A stretch of 64,000 bases of DNA from Arcicella aquatica (GTDB lineage Bacteria; Bacteroidota; Bacteroidia; Cytophagales; Spirosomataceae): contig NZ_JAYFUL010000013.1 in NCBI RefSeq assembly GCF_034928825.1, positions 85,091-149,090 on the forward strand, given 5' to 3'. A program made the translations under genes and the position numbers. Below are positions 44,764 to 53,727 of this stretch, one piece after another; position 1 is the stretch's first letter, and the number at the start of each line of letters is the position of its first letter. Below the pieces are notes generated by a model that was not told the DNA's origin, did not search any database, and was given only the letters and a program-made list of their open reading frames with translations.

Positions 44764-45771
44764 ATGAAAAATAACATAGAAAATCTGGAACAAAATCATT
44801 CAAGCCGTCGCCAATTTATGGCTCAGATGGGACTTTTGACAGCAGCGAATTTTCTTCCAGAAACCATATTTGCATCAGCAAAACCACATTTTGAAATCTC
44901 TTTAGCGGAGTTTTCCTTAGCAGGGTCATTATTCAGTGGGAAACTGAAAAACATGGATTTTCCTGCAAAAGCTAAAAACGATTTTGGTATTAATGCAGTA
45001 GAATATGTTTCGATGTTCTGGGCCGATAAAGCCAAAGACCAAGCTTATTTGAACGAACTGAAACAAAGGACTGCTGATTTGGGTGTTCGAAATGTATTGA
45101 TTATGGTAGATTCAGAAGGTGATTTAGGAGCGAGTGATGCATCGGCTCGTCAGAAAGCCATTGAAAATCATTATAAATGGGTGGATGCTGCTAAATTTTT
45201 AGGCTGTCATTCAATCCGTGTAAATATGGATGGTGACGGCACGCCCGAAGAAATCATGAAAGCAGGTGTAGATGGCTATGGTAAATTGGTAGAATACGGA
45301 CAAAAAGCAGGTATTGGCGTAATCATCGAAAACCATATTACCATTTCAACCAATCCTGATTGGCTGGTAAGTTTACTCAAACAAGTAAATAATCCTTATG
45401 CGGGTTGTTTACCTGATTTTGGCAATTTCATTCAAAGAGAAAAGCCTAAAGCCATGACAATGGAGGGATTCAGAGATGCCAAAGTAATTCATGAATATGA
45501 TAAATACGATGGTGTAAAAAAACTGATGCCGTTTGCCAAAGGGGTTAGTGCTAAAACGCATTTATTTGATGATAATGGCAACTGTACCGATACAGATTTT
45601 GCCAAAATGATGCCGATTGTCAACAAAGGTTTGAGCAAAAACTTCAAAGGCTTTGTAGGTATAGAATACGAAGGAGGCTTTATGAAAATGATGGGTGCCA
45701 AAGAAAACTACTTGGACGAGGATGCTGGCATCAGAGCTACGAAGGCTTTGTTGGAAAAATATAGCATGTAA
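44764..45771 (+). CDS. Tat-exported sugar isomerase/epimerase (TIM barrel, AP endonuclease 2 fold)
   Basis: 335 residues. The N-terminus SSRRQFMAQMGLLTAANFLP carries a twin-arginine signal (RR at 14-15), so export of a folded protein is likely. The body is the xylose-isomerase-like TIM barrel: GINAVEYVSMFW (about 76), SIRVNMDGDG (about 156), VIIENHITIS (about 188), CLPDFGNFI (about 218) and GIEYEGG (about 300) supply metal-binding acidic and His residues. Related periplasmic proteins act on 3-keto-sugars or as sugar isomerases; here it follows the ThuA/PQQ gene. Exact reaction unknown. Confidence 0.82.
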   Translation: MKNNIENLEQNHSSRRQFMAQMGLLTAANFLPETIFASAKPHFEISLAEFSLAGSLFSGKLKNMDFPAKAKNDFGINAVEYVSMFWADKAKDQAYLNELKQRTADLGVRNVLIMVDSEGDLGASDASARQKAIENHYKWVDAAKFLGCHSIRVNMDGDGTPEEIMKAGVDGYGKLVEYGQKAGIGVIIENHITISTNPDWLVSLLKQVNNPYAGCLPDFGNFIQREKPKAMTMEGFRDAKVIHEYDKYDGVKKLMPFAKGVSAKTHLFDDNGNCTDTDFAKMMPIVNKGLSKNFKGFVGIEYEGGFMKMMGAKENYLDEDAGIRATKALLEKYSM

Positions 45772-45814
45772 GGGTTAATCTATTGAGTATAAAATTAAAA
45801 TTACTATAAAATCA

Positions 45815-45845
45815 CTGATGGCATGACTCCAAGTCATGCCATCAG
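45815..45845 (+). terminator. Hairpin after the isomerase gene
   Basis: A perfect 14-bp stem CTGATGGCATGACT/AGTCATGCCATCAG (45815-45828 with 45832-45845) with a 3-nt loop lies 44 bp after the stop codon. No T-run follows, so terminator or mRNA-end hairpin. Confidence 0.55.
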
Positions 45846-45924
45846 GATTACCATACCATCTCTCAATCTTTCCCTCTTTAACGGAAAAAATCTTCTCTCT
45901 GAAAGCTCAATGCCTATTGCTGAC

Positions 45925-45932
45925 TATCTTTG
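45925..45932 (+). promoter_or_regulatory. Candidate -7 element of the LRR kinase gene
   Basis: TATCTTTG fits TAnnTTTG and lies 24 bp before the ATG at 45957. It overlaps a possible TTG start at 45930, so it supports the downstream ATG as the true start. No -33 TTG is evident. Confidence 0.45.
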
Positions 45933-45956
45933 TCGGAAACAAACCTTTTGCCATTC

Positions 45957-47258
45957 ATGCAGACACTCCAACAACTATACTCAGGAGAACTATTAGGAAC
46001 AACCCGTTTAAAACTATCTTGTGGATTAAAGACTTTCCCAAAGGAGATTTATACCTTAGCTGATACCTTAGAAATTTTAGATTTATCAGGCAATGAGCTT
46101 TCATCTCTTCCAGAAGATTTTGGCGTGCTGAAAAATCTAAAAATTGCTTTTTTTTCAGATAATTTTTTCACTGAATTTCCAGCAGTATTAGCAGAATGTC
46201 CTGCATTAGAAATGATTGGTTTCAAAGCTAATATCATCAAAACTATTCCCGAAAATGCCATTCCTATCAATACTCGTTGGTTAATTTTGACGAATAATGC
46301 TATTGAAAGTATTCCTGCTTCTATTGGCAAATGTGCTCGTATGCAAAAGTTGATGTTGGCGGGGAATCGGCTAAAGGTATTGCCACAGGAATTAGCAGGC
46401 TGTAAAAACCTAGAATTATTCCGCATCTCGGCCAATCAGATTGAGCAGTTTCCAGCAGAATTATTAACATTCCCTCGCCTTTCGTGGCTAGCTTTTGCAG
46501 GCAATCCTTTTTCAGAAAGTACCGAAGAACAAGTAGCCTTGGAAGAATTTTCTTGGGATGAACTAACCATTAAAGAGCAATTGGGAGAAGGTGCTTCGGG
46601 CATCATTGCCAAAGCTGTTTGGGAAACTCATCATAAAGAAGTTGCCGTAAAAGTATATAAAGGAGAAGTGACTAGCGATGGTTTACCAACTGATGAAATG
46701 AATGCTTGTATTTCAGCAGGTACACATCCAAACTTAGTAACGGTACTGGGTAAAATTAAAAACCATCCAACCAATAAACATGGTTTATTGATGGATTTGA
46801 TTCCACCAACTTTTAGAAACCTTGGCGGTCCACCGAGCTTTGACACTTGTACCAGAGATACTTATCCTGCAGACACCGTCTTTACCTTAGCCGAAGTCAT
46901 TAAAATATCTTCCGCTATTGCTAGCGTTGGCGAACATTTGCATGCCTTAGGTGTTTCGCATGGTGACTTATATGCTCATAATACATTGGTAGATGAAAAT
47001 GCGAATACCCTGTTTGGTGACTTCGGGGCGGGTAGTACTTACCATGTGCATTCTAGTAACGCTCCTGCTATTCAGCGTTTAGAAGTAAGGGCTTTTGCTT
47101 GTTTACTAGATGATTTACTAAGATATGTCGTAGAAGCCGATACACAACATCCTTCTATTGGTCAATTAAAAGCCTTGGTTCAAAACTGTATGAACGAAGT
47201 AGTGTTGGAACGTCCAAGTTTTAAAGAAATTCATCAGCAAATTTTACTGCTTCACTAA
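45957..47258 (+). CDS. Leucine-rich-repeat protein kinase
   Basis: 433 residues from the ATG at 45957. About 15-200 holds eight or so LRRs of 22-23 residues (LEILDLSGNELSSLPEDFGVL; LQKLMLAGNRLKVLPQELAG, in parts). About 205-433 is a eukaryote-like protein kinase: IKEQLGEGASGIIAKAV glycine loop, VAVKVYK with Lys232, SHGDLYAHN catalytic loop (HRD is HGD, Asp337 and Asn342 present) and GDFGAGS with Asp355. All key catalytic residues are present, so it is probably active. No signal or TM, hence cytoplasmic. No phosphatase or obvious target gene is adjacent. The IS5-type element is inserted 80 bp downstream. Confidence 0.9.
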   Translation: MQTLQQLYSGELLGTTRLKLSCGLKTFPKEIYTLADTLEILDLSGNELSSLPEDFGVLKNLKIAFFSDNFFTEFPAVLAECPALEMIGFKANIIKTIPENAIPINTRWLILTNNAIESIPASIGKCARMQKLMLAGNRLKVLPQELAGCKNLELFRISANQIEQFPAELLTFPRLSWLAFAGNPFSESTEEQVALEEFSWDELTIKEQLGEGASGIIAKAVWETHHKEVAVKVYKGEVTSDGLPTDEMNACISAGTHPNLVTVLGKIKNHPTNKHGLLMDLIPPTFRNLGGPPSFDTCTRDTYPADTVFTLAEVIKISSAIASVGEHLHALGVSHGDLYAHNTLVDENANTLFGDFGAGSTYHVHSSNAPAIQRLEVRAFACLLDDLLRYVVEADTQHPSIGQLKALVQNCMNEVVLERPSFKEIHQQILLLH

Positions 47259-47341
47259 ACGTCTTTCTTATATATTCTACCTCAAAACCTATCTAATTTT
47301 ACAAAAAACTTATTGCTCTCTGCTCAAAGCTGACAGCGAAG

Positions 47342-48166
47342 TCATCTTGACTTTTTAATTTTCTTAATTGCCATGATAATAAAGGCGATAAAATTAAACC
47401 CCATCCAACTTGAGAGTGTTGTATCGAAGCGATTTAACAAAGACCTATAACTATCTATTCATGCATTAGTTCTTTCAATAGAATACCTCTCTTTGTAAAG
47501 TTCTTCGTCCATGATGCCACACCAATTATCGTCAGTAGTGTTCCTTTTGTTAGGAGCAATATTGGCGATAATCTGTTTTTGATGACATAATTGATGCAAA
47601 TTTTCTGCGTCGAAACCTCCGTCAGCATTCATATATAGTCCATCAACTGAAATAGTAGCATCCTCTAACATCGTGGTAAGTTCTTCAAAAGTCTGCTCAA
47701 TGTTAAATAAATCATTGTGATTACCTGAAACTGGTGTTGACATAGCTAGCGCAAGTGTCTGTTTATCAGTCAAGTAAATAGCATTAGTTGTTTTACGTTT
47801 CTTTCTGCCTTGATGTGCAACTTCCTCTCCACCTCGAATACATGACGAATGGCTTCCATCTAAATTTACCATTGAAAGGTCGAAAGAAGACTTATACTTT
47901 TTCAAAAGTTCTATCCAACATTTCTTCCAAATACCTTCCTTGCACCAACGACAATAATGTCCGAAAACACTTTTATTGTGAAGAACATGAGTACTGAATA
48001 AACTATTGACAGGTAATAAATGCCATTGAATCCCAGTCTTGAGCTTGTAAAGAATAAAGTTAATGATTTCACAAGTCGGAGCCTGTGGCTTAAACCCTCG
48101 TTTTCTTACAGGTAAATGACAAATTATTTCAGATTCTATTATATCTTTGCTGAGTAAGTAGTACAT
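47342..48166 (-). pseudogene. IS5-family transposase with in-frame nonsense codon
   Basis: From ATG at 48166 the frame gives 235 residues to a TGA at 47461-47459. The same frame then runs 38 more codons to a TGA at 47344-47342 inside the terminal repeat. At the stop, ERTNA is followed by IDSYRSLLNRFDT; homologues of this family have Trp there (RTNAW), so TGG has become TGA. The DDE residues are Asp in VNLDGSH, Asp in SVDGLYMNADGG and Glu in RYSIERTNA, all before the stop; the basic residue of the Y-R-E-K/R signature and the hydrophobic tail are lost. Probably inactive unless read through. A longer start at 48199 would run through the hairpin and is less likely. Confidence 0.88.
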
Positions 48167-48216
48167 AAAAAGGTTGCTTTGGTATGGTTCGAAAAACAAA
48201 TATCAGCAACCTTTTT
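48167..48216 (-). terminator. Stem-loop directly before the transposase start
   Basis: A perfect 12-bp stem AAAAAGGTTGCT/AGCAACCTTTTT (48167-48178 with 48205-48216). Read on the minus strand it ends in TTTTT immediately before the ATG at 48166. Hairpins here are known in insertion sequences to block incoming transcription and sequester the start. Confidence 0.65.
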
Positions 48217-48284
48217 TATTTTTAAGCAATAATAGCAAAAAGTCAAGATGACTTCAGCTAATAAACCTTTCATCATCAACATTC

Positions 48285-50504
48285 ATGAAACAAACAATTA
48301 CATTTATTTTATTATTTTTAAACCTAAACCTATTTGCACAAAAGGTTGAAGGAACCATTACCGATTCCAACAAAAATCCCATTGAAGACAGTTTTATTGT
48401 GAACAGACGTATTGACAAACACTCACATTCCAATAAATTGGGGTATTTTATACTGGAAAAAGTTAGTCAAGGTGATACGTTGGAAATCTCGTGCATGGGT
48501 TTTAAAACACAGAAAATTGTGTTTACACCAGCACAGCATTTTTTAAAAATTGTTTTACAAGAAAGTACTTTTCAGCTAAATGAAGTAACGATTAGTCCAG
48601 AAGTAAATGCCCAAAGCATCATCTCTAAAATTGACTTAAAAACTTATCCTGTTAATTCTTCTCAGGAAATTTTACGTAAAGTACCAGGGCTATTTATCGG
48701 TCAGCATGCTGGCGGTGGCAAGGCTGAACAATTATTTTTGCGTGGCTTTGATTTAGACCATGGCACAGACATCAATATTTCCGTGGACGGAATGCCAGTA
48801 AACATGGTTTCGCACGCACACGGACAAGGCTATGCCGATTTACACTTTCTGATTCCAGAAACGATTGAGAAAATAGATTATGGTAAAGGCCCTTACTTTG
48901 CCAATAAAGGTAATTTAACAACGGCGGGGTATGTCGAATTTCAAACTAAGGAACGTATCAAGGAAAGTCAGGTTTCGACAAGTGCTGGCATGTTTAACAC
49001 TTTCAGGACGATGGCTTTGGTCAATTTATTAGGTCAACAAGAAAAACAATCGGCTTATATCGCCAGTGAATATTTGTATTCTGATGGTCCTTTTATTTCG
49101 CCACAAAAATTCAATCGTTTGAATTTGATGGGGAAATATGCCCTTGAGTTGCCCAATCAGCATAAAATCAATTTCTCCGTGGCCTATTTTACCAGTAAAT
49201 GGAATGCTTCGGGACAAGTACCACAACGAGCAATTGATGAAGGCTTGATTACTCGTTTCGGGGCTATTGATGATAAAGAAGGTGGTAATACCAGTAGAAC
49301 AAATATCAATTTTCAGCATACAAAAAAAGTAGGCGAATCGCTGCTGTTTAAAAATACTGCTTATTACAGTCATTACAATTTTGAGCTGTATTCCAACTTT
49401 ACTTTTTTCTTGAAAGACTCAGTCAATGGCGACCAAATCAAGCAAAAGGAATCCAGAGACATATTAGGATTTCAGTCAGAAATTCATCAATATTATACCC
49501 TTTCGGCGGGAAGTTTATCTTGGCAGTCGGGCGTAGGACTTCGCTATGATGCCGTGAACGACCTTGAGCTTTCGCATACGCTCAACCGTGTGACGATTCT
49601 GGAGAGATTAAAGTTTGGTAATGTAAAAGAAACCAATGCTTTCGGATTCACAGGCATTGAATATCACCGTGGCAATTGGTTGATTAATCCAGCTATCAGA
49701 GTTGATTACTTCAATTTCAATTACCTCGACAAGCTTAATAACAACCAAGTTCAAGCCGTTTCAAAATTTATCGCCAGTCCGAAATTGAATATCATTTATA
49801 ATCCAGACCATGATATTCAGCTATTCTTTAAAGCAGGTAAAGGCTTTCATTCAAATGATACGCGTGTAAGTAGTTTAGCAAATAATAGTCAGACCGTATT
49901 ACCAGCCGCTTATGGTAGTGATTTAGGCATGATTTGGAAACCACAGTCACGCTTAATCCTAAACATGGCTTTGTGGATTTTGCACCTCGACCAAGAGTTT
50001 GTGTATGTAGGCGACGAAGCTGTGATTGAAGCCAGTGGAAAATCATTACGGAAAGGGTTTGATTTAGGTATTCGTTATCAATTAAACAATTGGCTGTTTT
50101 TCAATGCCGACATGACGAATACTATCGCCAGAAGTATTGACGAACCCAAAGGGGCAAATTATATTCCCTTAGCTCCCGATTTTACCTTAACAGGCGGATT
50201 AAGCATTACTCACCCTTCTGGGTTTTCTGGTGGACTACGCGTTAGACATTTAGGCAATCGTGCAGCCAACGAAGATTATTCTATCGTTGCCAAAGGCTAT
50301 ACCGTTACAGATTGTAATGTGAATTATAAAATCAAGAAGGTAAACTTTGGTTTAATAGCCGAAAATCTATTGAATGTAAAATGGAATGAAACACAGTTTG
50401 CCACAGAATCAAGATTGAAAAATGAAAGTGAACCTGTCACAGAAATTCACTTTACTCCAGGTTTTCCTTTCTTTTTAAAAGGAACAATAGGAATTAGTTT
50501 TTAG
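48285..50504 (+). CDS. TonB-dependent receptor with His-rich plug
   Basis: 739 residues, signal peptide about 1-18 (ending LFAQ). A carboxypeptidase-regulatory-like domain (about 20-95; EGTITDSNKNPIEDSFI) precedes the plug with LFLRGFDLDHGTDINI and MPVNMVSHAHGQGYADLHFL (about 140-180), then the beta-barrel ending KGTIGISF. The HGT...SHAHGQG plug belongs to a widespread receptor family whose substrate I cannot name. It is not paired with a SusD gene, so it is not a typical glycan importer. An IS element ends 30 bp upstream and may have separated the gene from its promoter. Confidence 0.88.
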   Translation: MKQTITFILLFLNLNLFAQKVEGTITDSNKNPIEDSFIVNRRIDKHSHSNKLGYFILEKVSQGDTLEISCMGFKTQKIVFTPAQHFLKIVLQESTFQLNEVTISPEVNAQSIISKIDLKTYPVNSSQEILRKVPGLFIGQHAGGGKAEQLFLRGFDLDHGTDINISVDGMPVNMVSHAHGQGYADLHFLIPETIEKIDYGKGPYFANKGNLTTAGYVEFQTKERIKESQVSTSAGMFNTFRTMALVNLLGQQEKQSAYIASEYLYSDGPFISPQKFNRLNLMGKYALELPNQHKINFSVAYFTSKWNASGQVPQRAIDEGLITRFGAIDDKEGGNTSRTNINFQHTKKVGESLLFKNTAYYSHYNFELYSNFTFFLKDSVNGDQIKQKESRDILGFQSEIHQYYTLSAGSLSWQSGVGLRYDAVNDLELSHTLNRVTILERLKFGNVKETNAFGFTGIEYHRGNWLINPAIRVDYFNFNYLDKLNNNQVQAVSKFIASPKLNIIYNPDHDIQLFFKAGKGFHSNDTRVSSLANNSQTVLPAAYGSDLGMIWKPQSRLILNMALWILHLDQEFVYVGDEAVIEASGKSLRKGFDLGIRYQLNNWLFFNADMTNTIARSIDEPKGANYIPLAPDFTLTGGLSITHPSGFSGGLRVRHLGNRAANEDYSIVAKGYTVTDCNVNYKIKKVNFGLIAENLLNVKWNETQFATESRLKNESEPVTEIHFTPGFPFFLKGTIGISF

Positions 50505-50516
50505 TTGAAACCAACA

Positions 50517-50554
50517 AAAAAAGCCCCAGCTCATTATTGAGCTGAGGCTTTTTT
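50517..50554. terminator. Bidirectional terminator between convergent genes
   Basis: Stem AAAAAAGCC-C-CAGCTCA / TGAGCTG-A-GGCTTTTTT (50517-50533 with 50538-50554), 4-nt loop, one mismatch. A-run on the left and T-run on the right let it work for both the TonB receptor and the minus-strand dehydrogenase gene. Confidence 0.9.
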
Positions 50555-50570
50555 GTTTTCAAACCAATAT

Positions 50571-53306
50571 TTATTTCAGACTTTTTGCAGATACAAAATC
50601 TATCCATTCTAAACTAAACAAATCCTTGTTTGGCGTTTCGTTTTTGATAAACACAAAATACAAATCATGTTTTCCCTCAATTGCTTGAATCGCCGTACTC
50701 TGTTCTGTATAAGTATTCCAGTTACCTGTTGGTACATACGTCAAAGTACTAATAATTTCACCTGTTGGTGAATCAGCATGTACTTCAATTTTTGCTCCTT
50801 TGTCTTTTGAAGAATAACGATAAGTAAGTTGCTCTATATTCTTTAAGTCTATATTTTTCAACACAAAGTACGAGCCGTTATGGATATTACCCAAACGTTT
50901 CCCTTGTCTGCCAATATTATTAAGCACATCTGCTTCGCTACCAAATACTTTCGTAGGACGCAACACCAATACGTCACTCTTACTAAGTGCTAGTACCGCC
51001 TTTGTTTTGCCTTGTGGTGCTACCAATGAGCCCTTATCTGTATAAGAAGCCGTCAATACATAGCGTCCTTCTTGTTCTTTTCCAACGTGTTCTTTCAACG
51101 TAATATTACCTTGTTGTGGTATTCTGTTTTCTACAGGTACATTGCCTAATGATAGGATGTATTTTACCATTTCGGTAGTTTCCTCACGCGACAGTTGTGG
51201 ATGGGCGCTCATCTCTCGTTCATCCCAAACACCACCACCACCAATGATGATTTTATTGGCAAGCTTCGCAATCGCTGTTTTATCATCTCTATATCGCTTG
51301 GCAACTTCAGTAAACGATGGTCCTACAGATTTTGCATTTACCTGATGACAAGCCTTACAGTCTGACCCCGCAATTAATGATTTACCCAAACTAAAGGTTG
51401 ACGTTAATTGCTGATGTCCCATCAACGGCTCTCTGCTCACTTTAGGAATATAGTTGAGGATAACCTTCACTTTCTTAGGGTCGATTATTTTATCCTCCTT
51501 GTCTTTCACACTTACGGCATACTTCAAGGTAGTTTGCGAAGCCTTGAAGAATGTACTATTATCAGTTGTAGCAATGGCAACTTCTGGAGTTGTGTTTCCT
51601 ACTTTTATTTTTAAAGTATCCGTATTACTTGCTCCTAATTGGTCTTTTACCGTTAATACTACATTATAAATACCATTTTTACTGAAAGTATAAGTAGGAT
51701 TCACTTCTGTTGATACAGCTTTGCCTTCAAATTTCCATTGATATGTCAATTGGTCTCCTTTATCAAAATCATGGCTTTTATCTCCTTTGAAAGCTACTTT
51801 TAATGGAGCCAGCCCAATCGTATCTACCGCAGCAGCTTCTGCTACAGGGGCACGGTTTCCGCTATTGAAATCTATTTTTACCAAACGAGCATCTTCGTTA
51901 TCAATACCATAAACTGAGCCATATTCAAGCAAATAAACACTGCCATCAGGCCCTATTTCCATATCTACTGGGCGACGGAAATCTCCTGTTGTTGGCATAA
52001 ATGCCTCCATGGATTGATAGTTTTGTTGCTCATCTAAACGTACCGCATAAATCCAGTTACGCATCCAGTCATATACAAATAGTGCTTTATCGTAATAAGC
52101 AGGCAATTTTGTTGGATTAGCGATTGAAGGGTCAAAATGATATACTGGCCCACCCATCGCACATCTACCTCCCACGCCTAACGCTGGGAATTCCGCCGAT
52201 TGGTTATAAGGATACCAAATCATTGCCTTTTGTGCTGGAGGCAAGTTTTTAATTCCTGTATTATAAGGAGAAGTATTTTCAGGAGCTTTTGGATCAAAAA
52301 GAGACCCTATTTTTTTCGTAGCAAAATCATATTGAAAATATGGTTTATTGTCGCCTACAAAATATGGCCACCCATAATTTCCTGCTTTTTTCGCTTGGTT
52401 GAATTCATCATAGCCACGTGGCCCTTGTACACCATCTGTTCCAGCATCAGGGCCAATTTCACCCCAATAAAGATATGATGTTGCTGGGTCAACCGAAATA
52501 CGGTAAGGGTTACGACAACCCATTACAAAAATTTCTGGACGAGTACCTGCTGTTCCTTTAGGAAACAAATTTCCTTCTGGAATGGTATAAGAACCATCTG
52601 TTTCTACATGAATACGAAGAATTTTACCTCGTAAATCATTAGGGTTACCTGCCGAACGTTGTGCATCAAAAATAGGTCTTCCTTCTCTTGAGTCTATCGG
52701 TGCATGACCATTCGATTCAAAAGGTACGGTATTGTCACCTGTTGAGATAAACAAGTTCCCATGTGCATCCCAAGCCATTGAACCTCCTGTATGGGCACTT
52801 ACTTCTAAGTCTATAGGAAATTCAATAATCGCCTTTTCACTTTCAATATCAAGCGAACTATCATCATTTACTTTGAATCTTGCTATTCTCTGTTTAGTTT
52901 GTTCTTTGTCTTGTACGGTATAAAAAAAGTACAAATAATGATTCTGACTAAAGTGAGGGTCTATGGTCATCCCCAACAAACCATTTAAGTACTTATCAAC
53001 CGCTTTGGCTGGAAAGTCATAAAGTAATCTAGTCTTTTTCTGAACAGGGTCGTATACATAAAATTTACCAGCCCTTTCTACGAAGAATACACGACCATCT
53101 GGGGCAACTGCCAATTCCATAGGTTCGTTAAGGTCGTTAGAAAGTACGCTTTTTTTAAAGCGATTTTCTTCAGGTCGGTTTAAGGTATCTGCCCACACAT
53201 TAGCCTTTGAGGCTGTAACATGTGTGTTCATAGATTCATGGGTAAGAGAGCTTAAACCTAGGAATGCTCCTAAATACAAACTGTATTTTGCGATAGAATG
53301 AAACAT
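50571..53306 (-). CDS. PQQ sugar dehydrogenase / PKD / cytochrome c fusion
   Basis: 911 residues, exported (hydrophobic signal about 6-22). It is a paralogue of the 1249-residue protein at 40950, lacking the ThuA domain and the C-terminal small domain. Order: soluble aldose/sorbosone dehydrogenase propeller (about 45-480; FFVERAGKFYVYD, STGDNTVPFES, GCRNPYRISVD), PKD (about 490-570), class I cytochrome c with C650-K-A-C653-H654 and MSAHPQLS as axial-Met region, then a carbohydrate-binding-like beta domain (about 790-911). It should oxidise a sugar and pass electrons to its own heme. Transcribed alone. Confidence 0.88.
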   Translation of the reverse strand: MFHSIAKYSLYLGAFLGLSSLTHESMNTHVTASKANVWADTLNRPEENRFKKSVLSNDLNEPMELAVAPDGRVFFVERAGKFYVYDPVQKKTRLLYDFPAKAVDKYLNGLLGMTIDPHFSQNHYLYFFYTVQDKEQTKQRIARFKVNDDSSLDIESEKAIIEFPIDLEVSAHTGGSMAWDAHGNLFISTGDNTVPFESNGHAPIDSREGRPIFDAQRSAGNPNDLRGKILRIHVETDGSYTIPEGNLFPKGTAGTRPEIFVMGCRNPYRISVDPATSYLYWGEIGPDAGTDGVQGPRGYDEFNQAKKAGNYGWPYFVGDNKPYFQYDFATKKIGSLFDPKAPENTSPYNTGIKNLPPAQKAMIWYPYNQSAEFPALGVGGRCAMGGPVYHFDPSIANPTKLPAYYDKALFVYDWMRNWIYAVRLDEQQNYQSMEAFMPTTGDFRRPVDMEIGPDGSVYLLEYGSVYGIDNEDARLVKIDFNSGNRAPVAEAAAVDTIGLAPLKVAFKGDKSHDFDKGDQLTYQWKFEGKAVSTEVNPTYTFSKNGIYNVVLTVKDQLGASNTDTLKIKVGNTTPEVAIATTDNSTFFKASQTTLKYAVSVKDKEDKIIDPKKVKVILNYIPKVSREPLMGHQQLTSTFSLGKSLIAGSDCKACHQVNAKSVGPSFTEVAKRYRDDKTAIAKLANKIIIGGGGVWDEREMSAHPQLSREETTEMVKYILSLGNVPVENRIPQQGNITLKEHVGKEQEGRYVLTASYTDKGSLVAPQGKTKAVLALSKSDVLVLRPTKVFGSEADVLNNIGRQGKRLGNIHNGSYFVLKNIDLKNIEQLTYRYSSKDKGAKIEVHADSPTGEIISTLTYVPTGNWNTYTEQSTAIQAIEGKHDLYFVFIKNETPNKDLFSLEWIDFVSAKSLK

Positions 53307-53356
53307 TGAGAGTATATTAAACTTAAATAATAGAGATAAATAAAAGTACAGTATAC

Positions 53357-53388
53357 CAAATTTAAGTAAGTATGTTGTATTTTTTCAA
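53357..53388 (-). promoter_or_regulatory. Promoter of the second PQQ-dehydrogenase fusion
   Basis: On the minus strand TAAATTTG (53364-53357) fits TAnnTTTG and TTG (53388-53386) lies 21 bp upstream. It is 50 bp from the start codon. Confidence 0.6.
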
Positions 53389-53727
53389 GACTTGATTTGA
53401 ATAATACAAAATTATTAGGCAGGATAGAAATATCAGTCTTGTTTTTCGTCAAAAATAGGGGACATATTGGTAATACCAATTTTGTTATTTCATGCGCTTT
53501 TACATTACTAAGAGACGTCTTTTTTTTAAATATACCCTTGTATAATAGAAATTTATTTAGAATAGCTTATTACAAACATTACTGAGTATATTTTGGGGGA
53601 ATATGTATTTTTCTCCGAAAACACATTACAAGCGTATTCCTGATTAAATTAGGCTTATAAATACAAACAGAACACAAAAACGAAAGCATTACCTTTAAAG
53701 GATTATCCAACATAAAATTTTATAAAA
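53389..53727. other. Intergenic region before the GH92 gene
   Basis: AT-rich, no open frame of note on either strand beyond a 62-codon one with poor composition. A short hairpin ATTGGTAATACCAAT lies at about 53467-53481. The GH92 promoter must be here, but I see no exact TAnnTTTG. Confidence 0.4.

Larger units (their letters stand above)
47338..48255 (-). mobile_element. IS5-type insertion sequence, complete ends, 918 bp
   Basis: Terminal inverted repeats match perfectly over 19 bp: GAAGTCATCTTGACTTTTT at 47338-47356 and its reverse complement at 48237-48255. They are flanked by a 3-bp direct repeat AGC (47335-47337 and 48256-48258), a likely target-site duplication. One transposase frame fills the element on the minus strand. 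The 3-bp duplication, single-frame DDE transposase and length fit an IS5-family subgroup. The element sits between the LRR kinase gene and the TonB receptor gene, only 30 bp from the latter's start. Confidence 0.9.

Noticed and set aside
45930..45956. TTG start at 45930 for the LRR kinase
   Set aside because: It overlaps a TATCTTTG promoter element, and a good ATG follows at 45957.
47459..47461. TGA recoded as Trp in this organism
   Set aside because: TGA ends several other genes here, such as those at 62712-63623 and 3308-4072, so a genome-wide code change is excluded; a local mutation is simpler.
53397..53585. 62-codon frame on the plus strand before GH92 as a small gene
   Set aside because: It overlaps the predicted promoter region of the minus-strand dehydrogenase, and its product has no coherent features.
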